Source: an uncultured Planctomycetaceae bacterium
GTDB lineage: Bacteria > Planctomycetota > Planctomycetia > Planctomycetales > Planctomycetaceae
DNA: 64,000 bases
Direction of reading: 5' to 3'
NCBI GenBank assembly: GCA_903858815.1
Contig: CAIOKE010000133.1
Span: 62,001-126,000, forward strand
Below the pieces are notes generated by a model. The model did no database searches and was not told the DNA's origin. It saw only the letters and a list, made by a program, of their open reading frames with translations. A program made the position numbers and the translations under genes. Shown here one piece after another: positions 1 to 7,511 of the stretch (within the stretch, counting starts at the first letter, position 1; every line of letters starts with the position of its first letter).

Positions 1-1
1 C

Positions 2-463
2 CCCATGGACACCGTAAAGCTGCCTGATGACTCGATACGACTCGGAGTGGAAGGCGACCTTTATCTGCTCCGCGACGAACTGGTCGACATGGCAGCTGAA
101 AAAGCCGTACACATGAGCCTTGCGAAGAAAGCCTCGGAAGCAAAAAATGGAACAGGATTCCTCGAGGCTGTCGCTGCTATGAACGAGTTGCCGGGAAAGG
201 AAACTTTCGGCCTGAAACTGAATGAAATTCGAGCACCGGCAGTCGATCGCGCCGTGCAGACAAAGAACTCGGCAGCCAAACGACGAATTGAATCGCTGAT
301 CGGGAAAATGTCGGAATCGCTCACTAAGTATTTCGCTCCCGAAAAACGCGTGGCGGAGGCTGATGAACTGGTGAAACTGAGAAAGGCGGCGGGATTGCCG
401 GAAGAAGAACCGACCGGGGCCTCAGCCCCAACGCCTGTTCGCCCCCCCGGCAGCACCCCCTGA
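2..463 (+). CDS. C-terminal part of an unrecognised protein (5' end outside window)
   Basis: The reading frame is open to the left edge of the window and ends at the TGA at 461-463. The ATG at position 5 is the first in frame, but nothing shows it is the true start, so I treat this as a C-terminal fragment of at least 152 residues. The sequence is charged and helical-looking, rich in Ala, Glu and Lys, and ends in a Pro-rich tail. I recognise no domain. It is followed after 10 bases by a pseudouridine synthase gene on the same strand, so the two may be cotranscribed. Confidence 0.55.
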   Translation, partial: PMDTVKLPDDSIRLGVEGDLYLLRDELVDMAAEKAVHMSLAKKASEAKNGTGFLEAVAAMNELPGKETFGLKLNEIRAPAVDRAVQTKNSAAKRRIESLIGKMSESLTKYFAPEKRVAEADELVKLRKAAGLPEEEPTGASAPTPVRPPGSTP

Positions 464-473
464 GTAGTGACGC

Positions 474-1190
474 ATGCAGGTCCTCTACGAAGACAATCAC
501 CTGTATGTAGTGAACAAGCCCGCTGAACTGGCGACGATGGGGGCACTGCCAGGAGTACCAACGGCGCTTGCAGTTGCCAAAGCGGACATTGCTCGAAGGT
601 ATCAAAAACCCGGCGCTGTCTACCTGGGAGTTGTCAGCAGGCTGGATGCAGCTGTGTCGGGCGTACTGATCTTCGCTCGCACATCCAAAGCCGCCGCAAG
701 ACTCAGCGCACAGTTCCGAGAGCGAAGTACAGAAAAAACTTACCTCGCCTTGACCAGTCAAGCACCACCGGAAAAGTCATCTACCGTGCGGTGCTGGTTG
801 AAAAGAGACGAACGCAGAAAACTAACCGTTGCCGCTTCACAGAAAGACTCTGACGCCCAATTCTGCAGTCTTCGTTACTTAACTATCGCAGAACGGGATG
901 GAGTTCACCTGCTGCAGGTTTCACTTGAGACAGGACGCAAACACCAGATCAGAGCACAGTTCGCCGAGCTGAACATGCCGATCTTAGGCGATCGCCGATA
1001 TGGCAGCAGTACGTTCTTTCCCGCTGGTATCGCACTTCACGCAGTCACTCTCAAAATTCAGCATCCTGTACTTCTATCCGAATGCAACTTCGTTGCTGAA
1101 CTGCCAGCCTGCTGGCCACGATGGATTATCCCCATTGTGCAGTCAACATTTCAACCGGCTCTTCCGCGTCAACCAGGAAGTCCAGATTGA
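474..1190 (+). CDS. RluA-family pseudouridine synthase, no S4 domain
   Basis: Predicted to isomerise specific uridines in rRNA or tRNA to pseudouridine in the cytoplasm. The 238-residue protein starts directly with the catalytic fold (a LYEDNHLYVVNKP strand at residues 4-15). It carries the signature SRLDAAVSG at residues 55-63, where Asp58 is the expected catalytic aspartate (the usual form is HRLDxxTSG). A later GRKHQIRAQ segment is also typical. No N-terminal S4 RNA-binding domain is present, unlike the second family member at 34293. The last 65 bases overlap, tail to tail, the sigma-factor gene on the other strand. The exact target uridine cannot be told from the sequence. Confidence 0.85.
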   Translation: MQVLYEDNHLYVVNKPAELATMGALPGVPTALAVAKADIARRYQKPGAVYLGVVSRLDAAVSGVLIFARTSKAAARLSAQFRERSTEKTYLALTSQAPPEKSSTVRCWLKRDERRKLTVAASQKDSDAQFCSLRYLTIAERDGVHLLQVSLETGRKHQIRAQFAELNMPILGDRRYGSSTFFPAGIALHAVTLKIQHPVLLSECNFVAELPACWPRWIIPIVQSTFQPALPRQPGSPD

Positions 1191-2169
1191 ATTCAGCCGC
1201 GTTCAGGAACGGACGCAGTTTATCCAGAGCCTTCAGCTGCAGTTGACGGACCCGTTCCTTCGATACACCAAGATCAGCGGCGATCTCTCTCAGAGTGCGA
1301 GTATCGCCATTGCTGCCACCCAGACCGAAACGATGCATCAGGATTTGATACTCGCGAGGATCAAGCACCTCTGGAGCCTGACGCAGCAGTTCTTTGACAA
1401 CGGCCTCGGGATCAGCACAGATCGGTTGCTCCATATACTCCTCCGGAACCTCGGTCAGAATCTCTGCCGACGTGACAGGAAACCGCTGCAGTCTTCGCTG
1501 GCGGACTTTCCACGCCCGGAAAAAGTGGCGTTGTATCGAATGAGTCGCGTAGGTGCTGAAGCGGAACTTACGGGAATAATCAAATCGGTCGATTGCTCCA
1601 AGCAGAATCATGCTGCCATCACTACTGAACTCTTCAACATCGTGCACGGATGTCGAAAACTTCCGAGCAATGGAGGCCACCAATCGCAGATTTGAACGCA
1701 CCAACTGACTGCGGATCTGCTCCGAAAGATCGAGCATGCCGCGAATCTGCCGCACCACTTCGGCGGTCGCATCATCCGGATTCAATCGACTTCGCAGGCA
1801 GTTCGCACGGAAACGCAGCAGATTCATGGCCCGAAACAATATCTGCTCCTGGGCAAAAGTCAGCAATGGGTCGCACGACATCAACATCAGACTGTTGTTC
1901 TCGCCGCCCGATGTAGTCGCAAGCCTCGCCGATTCTGTGGCCGAAGTCTTCAGAATGTTCAGCATCTGCTGTGCTGCCGTGATCGGCTCCTGGTTACCTT
2001 CAAGAACCTCAAATTCCGCTGCATAGATAAACCGGATCTCTGTTTTCAGCAGACTTTCTGCATCTTTACGAGTTGCCAGAGCGATGGCAGGGTCAGCGGC
2101 CTGCGACTTCTTCGCAGCGGCACTCGTTCGTGATCGGGATACTTGTCGTTTTGAGGAACAAACGCTCAT
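1126..2169 (-). CDS. sigma-70 family RNA polymerase sigma factor (multi-region, non-ECF)
   Basis: A 347-residue sigma factor. Region 1.2-like helices are followed by region 2 (a core-binding stretch around SNLRLVASIARKF, then an FRFSTYATHSIQRHFF helix for -10 recognition). A C-terminal region 4 has a helix-turn-helix of the TLREIAADLGVSKERVRQLQ type. It is larger than ECF factors and lacks the long region 1.1 of RpoD, so I class it as an alternative group 2/3 factor. The ATG at 2169 is chosen because GGAG lies 8 bases upstream; an ATG at 2196 and a GTG at 2217 are further upstream in frame. It is divergent from the photolyase gene and has a good promoter at 2229-2257 that contains one AAACGTTCA box. 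Its regulon is unknown. The 3' end overlaps the pseudouridine synthase gene by 65 bases. Confidence 0.9.
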   Translation of the reverse strand: MSVCSSKRQVSRSRTSAAAKKSQAADPAIALATRKDAESLLKTEIRFIYAAEFEVLEGNQEPITAAQQMLNILKTSATESARLATTSGGENNSLMLMSCDPLLTFAQEQILFRAMNLLRFRANCLRSRLNPDDATAEVVRQIRGMLDLSEQIRSQLVRSNLRLVASIARKFSTSVHDVEEFSSDGSMILLGAIDRFDYSRKFRFSTYATHSIQRHFFRAWKVRQRRLQRFPVTSAEILTEVPEEYMEQPICADPEAVVKELLRQAPEVLDPREYQILMHRFGLGGSNGDTRTLREIAADLGVSKERVRQLQLKALDKLRPFLNAAEFNLDFLVDAEEPVEMLTAQWG

Positions 2170-2529
2170 CACACAGCTCCGTTTCAAATCGTTCATCAGC
2201 TGGCAGATCACCACCACGAAACGTCCACATCATACATAAACGTTCATTCGCTATCAACCGTGAACGATTCAGCCAATTAACAAATCGGCTCGAAAAAACG
2301 GAATAATTGGGATAAAAACGACTTTTTGCATTCAAAAAAACGATCACAGCACGAAAATACGTCCACATCACCCCCAAATAAACGTTCACAACAATCTCGC
2401 CAACCACGACCAGATGAACGTTTCCACACGACGGAACACAGACTGAAAAAGCCCCCAACCCATGAAGACAGTCACTCTCCACACCGTACCTGACGTTCGA
2501 ATTCAGCCAATGAACGAAGCAAACGTTCA
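2160..2529. promoter_or_regulatory. cluster of AAACGTTCA boxes between sigma factor and photolyase
   Basis: The 9-mer AAACGTTCA occurs perfectly at 2238-2246, 2380-2388 and 2521-2529 on the + strand and at 2415-2423 on the - strand. One-mismatch copies lie at 2160-2168, 2187-2195, 2219-2227 and 2261-2269 (the last on the - strand). Chance would give far less than one perfect copy in this span. The boxes flank both gene starts, and one sits between the -10 and -35 of the sigma-factor promoter. The binding protein is unknown; no regulator gene is adjacent apart from the sigma factor itself. Confidence 0.7.
2229..2257 (-). promoter_or_regulatory. sigma-70-type promoter of the sigma-factor gene
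   Basis: Read on the - strand, TTGATA (2257-2252) is followed by a 17-base spacer and TATGAT (2234-2229); each hexamer has one mismatch to consensus. Transcription would begin near 2222, giving a leader of about 50 bases to the ATG at 2169. The spacer carries a perfect AAACGTTCA box (2238-2246), a position typical of spacer-binding activators or of repressors. Confidence 0.6.
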
Positions 2530-3949
2530 TCGCAGCGGCAGCTTTGTGCTTTACTGGATGACGGCCTCCCGCAGGCTCAACTGCAATTTCGCACTCGATC
2601 GGGCCCTCGAACACTGCCGCTCGCTCGACCGCCCACTATTGATTTTCGAGCCACTGCGGTGTGACTATCGCTGGGCGAGTCGCCGACTGCACTCTTTTGT
2701 TATTCAGGGAATGCGTGATAACGCGGAAACCGCAGTACGTTTTGGCCATGCCTATGTGCCGTGGGTGCAGCGAGACGTTGGTGGTGGCAGCGGCTTGCTG
2801 CAGGATCTTGCTGCGAAAGCCTGCGTCATCGTGACAGATGATTATCCCTGCTTCTTCCTGCCTCAGATGGTCCGCGCAACAGCAAGACACCTGCCCGTAC
2901 GACTGGAGGCCGTAGACTCCAACGGCCTGCTGCCCATGCGTTCCACGGACCAGATTTTCCCCACGGCCTATGCATTTCGCAGGTTCCTGCAGAAAAACCT
3001 GACACCACACCTCACCACCCATCCACACCCAGATCCGCTGTCAGACCCAAAGATTCCTCGGCTCACCGAATTGCCTGCGATTTTCAGCTATCGACCTGGT
3101 CTCTGCAGCAGCAGTGAACTGGAAAACCCGGGCCGTTGGCTGGACTCGATCCCAATTGACCAGGAAGTTCGGGAAACAAGTTCGGTTGGGGGGGCAAACA
3201 CAGCCCGGCAGTGCTTGACTCAGTTTCTCAGCCACCGACTGGCCAGATACGGCGAAGAGCGAAATGAACCGGACGCGGATGCTGCCAGCGGACTTTCGCC
3301 CTGGCTGCATTTCGGGCATATCTCTGTGCACGAGATCTTCAGCCGTCTGACGGAACGCGAAAAATGGTCGATCACTCAACTGGGAGACCCCCGCCAGACA
3401 CGCGGCAGTCGCAGTGGCTGGTGGGGCATGTCAGATTCCACAGAATCGTTCCTGGACGAACTGGTGACGTGGCGCGAACTGGGCTTCAATATGTGCTGGC
3501 AGGACCGTCGTTATGACCGTTGGGACTCGCTTCCAGAGTGGGCCCGTAAAACACTGAATGAACACTCCGCTGACCGGCGCCCGGAAATTTATTCCCACGA
3601 ACAACTCGAGTCCGCAGCCACTCGTGACCGCATCTGGAACGCAGCCCAGCGACAGTTGCTGCGGGAAGGACGAATGCAGAACTATCTCCGGATGCTGTGG
3701 GGTAAGAAAGTCCTTGAATGGTCGCCTCAGCCACAACAGGCACTTGCTTCGTTGATTGAACTCAACAACAAGTACGCGCTCGATGGGCGAGACCCCAACT
3801 CTTACTCGGGTATCTTCTGGGTCTTCGGGCGCTACGACCGAGCATGGGGGCCGGAACGCCCAATCTTCGGGAAAATCCGCTATATGACCTCTGACAGCAC
3901 CGCCAAAAAACTGGATCTCAAACGCTACCTCCAGACATACGGACGCTGA
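2462..3949 (+). CDS. phr: class II deoxyribodipyrimidine (CPD) photolyase
   Basis: Light-driven repair of cyclobutane pyrimidine dimers using FAD. The 495-residue protein has the class II layout. The N-terminal antenna-binding half opens with FVLYWMTASRR and NFALDRALEH, and the C-terminal FAD and DNA-binding half holds WRELGFNMCWQ and the hallmark GRYDRAWGPERPIFGKIRYM. The ATG at 2462 is kept because the segment before FVLYWM (VPDVRIQPMNEANV) resembles the usual N-terminus of planctomycete homologues; a later ATG at 2510 would remove it. The gene is divergent from the sigma factor across the AAACGTTCA cluster, which suggests stress- or light-linked control. A G7 run at about 3187-3193 lies inside the reading frame, but the frame is intact. 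Confidence 0.92.
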   Translation: MKTVTLHTVPDVRIQPMNEANVHRSGSFVLYWMTASRRLNCNFALDRALEHCRSLDRPLLIFEPLRCDYRWASRRLHSFVIQGMRDNAETAVRFGHAYVPWVQRDVGGGSGLLQDLAAKACVIVTDDYPCFFLPQMVRATARHLPVRLEAVDSNGLLPMRSTDQIFPTAYAFRRFLQKNLTPHLTTHPHPDPLSDPKIPRLTELPAIFSYRPGLCSSSELENPGRWLDSIPIDQEVRETSSVGGANTARQCLTQFLSHRLARYGEERNEPDADAASGLSPWLHFGHISVHEIFSRLTEREKWSITQLGDPRQTRGSRSGWWGMSDSTESFLDELVTWRELGFNMCWQDRRYDRWDSLPEWARKTLNEHSADRRPEIYSHEQLESAATRDRIWNAAQRQLLREGRMQNYLRMLWGKKVLEWSPQPQQALASLIELNNKYALDGRDPNSYSGIFWVFGRYDRAWGPERPIFGKIRYMTSDSTAKKLDLKRYLQTYGR

Positions 3950-4012
3950 CATCGGCGGAATCTGCCGCAACCACACCGCCCACGATCGGCAATTCCGATT
4001 CCCGGACTGATC

Positions 4013-4825
4013 TTGAGTGGAGTTTCAGTAATCCTTGCCTGCAGGGCAGAATCTGAAGCTGCAGCTACCGACTTTGCCGATATTTACTCATGGCTGCTCT
4101 CTGCAGACCGATTTTTCACGGACCATCCCGAATGCGAGCGTACTGTGCGAGACTTCAGCGCCCTGTTGCCGCCACACACTGTGGCCTGCCTGAAACTGGC
4201 CAATGACGGACGCCGGTTTCCGTTTCGTCCGCTGACCTCCGGACACTGCCTCATCGGCAGCGGAGCCGCCTGCGATCTGCGACTCGGTGAATCCGGCATC
4301 CCTTCGCTGCACTCTTCAATAGAGCTCGCAGGCGGCGCAGCTCGCGTCACACTGCTGGCATCAACACCCGCACTCTGCATCAACGGACAGGCGGTCAGCC
4401 ATGCCGACCTGCATGATGGAGACCTCCTCGAAATTGGCGATTTCCGAGCCGTTTTTCATTTTTGTACGCCAGCGCAGCAGCCTGATTCACAGTCCAACTC
4501 AAAGACACAGGACTCTGCTGTTCAGGAAAGACTGCTCGAATTGGCTGCGACCGCACGGTCAGCTGCTCAGGAATCCGAACCATTTGTTCCCGAACTGCCG
4601 GTTAGCCCTGCATCGCGGCAGGAGCTCGAAGATCCGGATGCAGACGACCTGATCCTCAGACTGGACCTCCTTGATCGTCGGGTTGAGGATTCGGCGAAGG
4701 TACTGAAAGAACTGGTCCGGCAGCAGCGGATTGTTGCGGACGTCCTGCAGAGGATGGCCGTTCAGCTTGAACAACTGGCGACGGGAACCTATCCCGTCAC
4801 ACCAGCGCGCAGAGCCAGTGCCTGA
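4013..4825 (+). CDS. FHA-domain protein with C-terminal coiled coil
   Basis: A 270-residue cytoplasmic protein. Residues about 72-150 form a forkhead-associated (phosphothreonine-binding) domain: a GHCLIGSGAACDLRL strand pair, a serine-histidine pair at residues 98-100 (SLH), and the INGQ/HDGDLLEIGDF ending. The usual Gly-Arg of the first loop is Gly-Ser here, so phosphopeptide binding may be altered. Residues about 218-260 form a charged amphipathic helix that looks like a coiled coil. The only plausible start in frame is a TTG at 4013 with a weak ribosome site, so the N-terminus is uncertain. It stands alone between the photolyase and the small CxxCH gene, and its partner kinase is not in the window. 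Confidence 0.7.
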   Translation: MSGVSVILACRAESEAAATDFADIYSWLLSADRFFTDHPECERTVRDFSALLPPHTVACLKLANDGRRFPFRPLTSGHCLIGSGAACDLRLGESGIPSLHSSIELAGGAARVTLLASTPALCINGQAVSHADLHDGDLLEIGDFRAVFHFCTPAQQPDSQSNSKTQDSAVQERLLELAATARSAAQESEPFVPELPVSPASRQELEDPDADDLILRLDLLDRRVEDSAKVLKELVRQQRIVADVLQRMAVQLEQLATGTYPVTPARRASA

Positions 4826-5174
4826 GACGATGGTGCCGCATGGCAGGATCCGGGAGCCACACATCTGCACAAAGAAACACCGCACAAAAACTGTACAGAC
4901 CTATCGGTCCGGAATTCCGGGAATCAGGGTTTAGGTAATCCACAGTTGTGCTGGCTGCATGGTCGATTGACAGTCCGAGCTTCCAATGCCATATATGCAT
5001 TTGTTGGAGGCATTCGGCGCGGTTTGCGGTTGATTTTCCCGCAGTTTCGTCGAAGAGTTCTGTGACCCCCGAGGTGTTTGCGATCGCCGGTTATTTTCTG
5101 GCAACAGCAGCGGCTCGGGGAACTGGGGATCTAAACTGGTGATCGGGATGTTTCGGTACGAAAGAGAGAGGGCG
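4826..5174. other. intergenic region, no gene seen
   Basis: About 350 bases between the FHA gene and the small secreted CxxCH gene. I see no convincing reading frame and no RNA gene. The only structure is a 12-bp perfect palindrome, CCGGAATTCCGG, at 4909-4920. The right-hand part should hold the promoter of the downstream gene, but I could not pick a convincing -10/-35 pair. Confidence 0.5.
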
Positions 5175-5549
5175 ATGAAGAACGTTTTGAAGTTTGTGGC
5201 GGTGGCCGCGGTTGCTGCCGGGCTGTTCGTTTCCAATGGATCTCAGGCTGTCGCTCGTCCGAAGTACAAGGACGTCATGAGCGCCAACTATGCTGAACTT
5301 GCCAAGAAGCATGGCACTGACGGCAAACTGACCTGTGCTGTTTGCCACCCGGATAAGGACAAGAAGATCCGCAATAATTACGGTGCTGAGTTCGGTAAGG
5401 CTCTGACGAAGAAGAATGAATCTGACGAAGCGAAGATCAAGGAAGCTCTGACGAAGGCAGAAGCTGGCAAGAGCGCAACGGAAGGCAAGACCTTCGGCGA
5501 CCTGATCAAGGCCAACGAACTGCCGGGAACAGCTGAAGCTGCTAAGTGA
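5175..5549 (+). CDS. small secreted protein with one CxxCH haem-type motif
   Basis: A 124-residue protein with a Sec signal peptide (residues 1 to about 27, ending near SQAVA). The mature domain is Lys-rich with a single CAVCH motif, followed by a KIRNNYGAEFGKAL segment. The CxxCH suggests covalent haem c, but no clear distal methionine ligand is visible, so it may be an unusual monohaem protein or use the cysteines differently. I recall similar short CxxCH proteins from other planctomycete genomes but know no function for them. The ATG at 5175 is preferred over one at 5139 because GAGAGGG sits just upstream and the signal peptide starts there. A strong terminator follows at once, so the gene is monocistronic and probably well expressed. 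Confidence 0.75.
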   Translation: MKNVLKFVAVAAVAAGLFVSNGSQAVARPKYKDVMSANYAELAKKHGTDGKLTCAVCHPDKDKKIRNNYGAEFGKALTKKNESDEAKIKEALTKAEAGKSATEGKTFGDLIKANELPGTAEAAK

Positions 5550-5584
5550 TTCCGTTGGTTTCGTGTTTTTCAGCGATAAAGTTG

Positions 5585-5612
5585 GGGGGCTGACTTTGGT
5601 CAGCCCCCTTTC
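5585..5612 (+). terminator. rho-independent terminator of the CxxCH gene
   Basis: A perfect 10-bp stem (GGGGGCTGAC at 5585-5594 pairing with 5599-5608) with a TTTG loop, followed by a short T-rich tract. It lies about 35 bases after the stop codon. Confidence 0.85.
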
Positions 5613-5838
5613 TCATCCAGGAATTGCCAAAAAACCGCGTTTTGCACAACTTTTATCGATTGAACGACGATACCGGCCGTGATAATCTGCTCGGTCCGGG
5701 GTATGCCTTCCAAGCCAGCTTTCCGAAGCTGTTCTGCCCGGCAGGCCGTTTTTGCCCATTTTGTGACTCTTTTTTGCGGCAGCGAACAGGTTCTGATTGT
5801 GTTCCAATCCGACCCTTCGCGGGAAATCTCGAACAATC

Positions 5839-6138
5839 ATGAGCACTCTGAAAAAGAACAAGCGAATCAAGCGGGCCTCCCTCGTAGAGCTTTACGGCGA
5901 CCTGAAGCCGGGGCGTGGCAACAAGAAGACGGAACGTGGCAAAGCCAAATACCTCGGTGGTAACGGCCGTAAGACAACCGGTATTTCCAAGCGGGTTTAC
6001 CGTCGCAATCTGAAGCGCATTCAGGTCGTAGAGAATGGTGCTGTCGTTTCACGTCGTGTGCCAGTTCGGCTCATCCGCTCGGGGGCTATCACCAAGCCAC
6101 TGGCTCAGGACCCGTTTGCACTTCCGGAAAACAACTGA
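5839..6138 (+). CDS. rpmB: probable 50S ribosomal protein bL28, divergent
   Basis: A very basic 99-residue protein. The segment [13 protein letters not shown], then a strand with [14 protein letters not shown], follows the bL28 pattern (a basic PNLQ-type strand, then a strand ending in RSG). The N-terminal half is unlike textbook bL28 and is only Lys/Arg-rich with Gly turns. It lacks the Cys found near the N-terminus of many bL28 proteins. The ATG at 5839 replaces an upstream in-frame TGC-rich extension. A possible promoter (TTGAAC at 5660-5665 and GATAAT at 5681-5686) lies upstream, but its 15-base spacer is short. A clean terminator follows. It could be another small RNA-binding basic protein. 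Confidence 0.55.
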   Translation: MSTLKKNKRIKRASLVELYGDLKPGRGNKKTERGKAKYLGGNGRKTTGISKRVYRRNLKRIQVVENGAVVSRRVPVRLIRSGAITKPLAQDPFALPENN

Positions 6139-6180
6139 TTCCCCGAAATCCGTGTCCGTGCATCACTCCGTGATATCAAA

Positions 6181-6207
6181 CCCGCGACCTGTCGTCGCGG
6201 GTTTTTT
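6181..6207 (+). terminator. rho-independent terminator after the bL28-like gene
   Basis: A perfect 8-bp stem (CCCGCGAC at 6181-6188, GTCGCGGG at 6194-6201) with a 5-base loop, followed by six T residues. Confidence 0.9.
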
Positions 6208-6402
6208 CATGGCTGACACAAAATCAGCGTTTCAGCAAATCGCATAGACTGGAAGGGGCCATCAGGTTGATCTGGCGCCCATTCAACCTAGGATGACAAT
6301 GCATTCGATTGCGTGCATCGCCGACTGTGGCGGACAGTCTGCCACAATCCCAGCCTCGACTCTTCAGTACCCCTTGACCTTCTCTCTCAGACTCACTTGA
6401 AC

Positions 6403-7467
6403 ATGCCTACTGCAGAGCAACTTCAACTGCTTGTTTCCAATGTCGTTGAACCGCTGACCCAGCGTCCACTCGGCGAACTGCGGATGGTTCGCGATGCCTT
6501 TGTGAACGGCACGGATGCCCGTATCCGCCTGGAACTACCGACACCAGCGTGGCCCAACGCGAAGACTCTGGAAGAACTGGTTCGCCAGCGAATCCGTTTC
6601 GCCGCTCCTGAACTCCAGGTTCGCATCGAAGTACATTCCACGGTGCGGGGCAAAGATACGGGTGGGCGAATCGGGCTGAACGTCCACAATGTCATTGCTG
6701 TCGGCAGTGGCAAGGGTGGGGTTGGCAAAAGCACCGTGGCCGCTGCACTTGCCTGTGGCCTGCATTCATTCGGCTGTCGTGTGGGACTGATGGATGCCGA
6801 TGTTTACGGCCCCAGTATTCCTCACATGATGAATGCTGATGGAAGACCGGCAGCCAGCGAAGTTACGGACAGTGAAGGCAACCGCATGATGCGGATGGAG
6901 CCAGTGGATGCCGACGGAGTGAAACTGATGTCGATGGGGTTCTTCATCGAGCAGGGGCAGTCGGTGGTCTGGCGCGGTCCAATGCTGCACAAAGCGCTGA
7001 CGCAGTTCCTGAAGGACACTGACTGGGGTGAACTGGACTATCTGATTATTGACCTGCCACCTGGCACCGGAGACGTAGCGCTGACACTGGCTCAGCAGGT
7101 GGGGTTGGCTGGTGCCGTTGTTGTCTGCACTCCACAGCAGGTCGCTCTGCTGGATGCCATCAAAGCGGTGGACATGTACCAGAAGGTCAGCGTGCCGATT
7201 CTTGGATTCATTGAAAACATGACGGGCGAGATTTTTGGACGCGGTGGTGTCCAGAAAGTAGCGGCCGAAATGAAGATTCCGTTCCTCGGTGAGATTCCTC
7301 TGAAGGCCTGCATCCGGGAATATGCAGACAAACGCCAACTCATGCAGATGCTGCTGGAAGACAATCCTGCAAGAGAGGATCTCCGTACCGTCTGCCAGAA
7401 CGTCGCTGTCCAGATCTTCAAAGAACTCATTCGATCTCCTGCCGGCCCCGTTCTTGAAATTCTCTGA
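6403..7467 (+). CDS. mrp: Mrp/ApbC-type Fe-S cluster carrier ATPase
   Basis: A 354-residue P-loop ATPase of the Mrp/NBP35 family that carries and transfers Fe-S clusters. Residues 1-95 form the small N-terminal MIP18-like domain; residue 96 onward is the ATPase with the deviant Walker A GKGGVGKS at 103-110 and a DADVYGPSIPHM stretch. The CxxC pair that many family members carry after the IENM motif is absent: the chain runs IENMTGEIFGRGG without the cysteine insert. The ATG at 6403 begins the conserved domain; upstream in-frame codons look non-coding. The SufE-SufS fusion gene follows 44 bases later, a sensible Fe-S assembly operon. Confidence 0.9.
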   Translation: MPTAEQLQLLVSNVVEPLTQRPLGELRMVRDAFVNGTDARIRLELPTPAWPNAKTLEELVRQRIRFAAPELQVRIEVHSTVRGKDTGGRIGLNVHNVIAVGSGKGGVGKSTVAAALACGLHSFGCRVGLMDADVYGPSIPHMMNADGRPAASEVTDSEGNRMMRMEPVDADGVKLMSMGFFIEQGQSVVWRGPMLHKALTQFLKDTDWGELDYLIIDLPPGTGDVALTLAQQVGLAGAVVVCTPQQVALLDAIKAVDMYQKVSVPILGFIENMTGEIFGRGGVQKVAAEMKIPFLGEIPLKACIREYADKRQLMQMLLEDNPAREDLRTVCQNVAVQIFKELIRSPAGPVLEIL

Positions 7468-7511
7468 GGCGTACCGTCGCGGACCGTACGATCGGAACAG
7501 AAGGGAATGCC

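Noticed and set aside
2160-2529. Reading the AAACGTTCA cluster as SOS (LexA) boxes because a repair gene is adjacent.
   Set aside because: Known LexA layouts (GAAC-N4-GTTC, GTTC-N7-GTTC) do not fit the irregular single 9-mers here.
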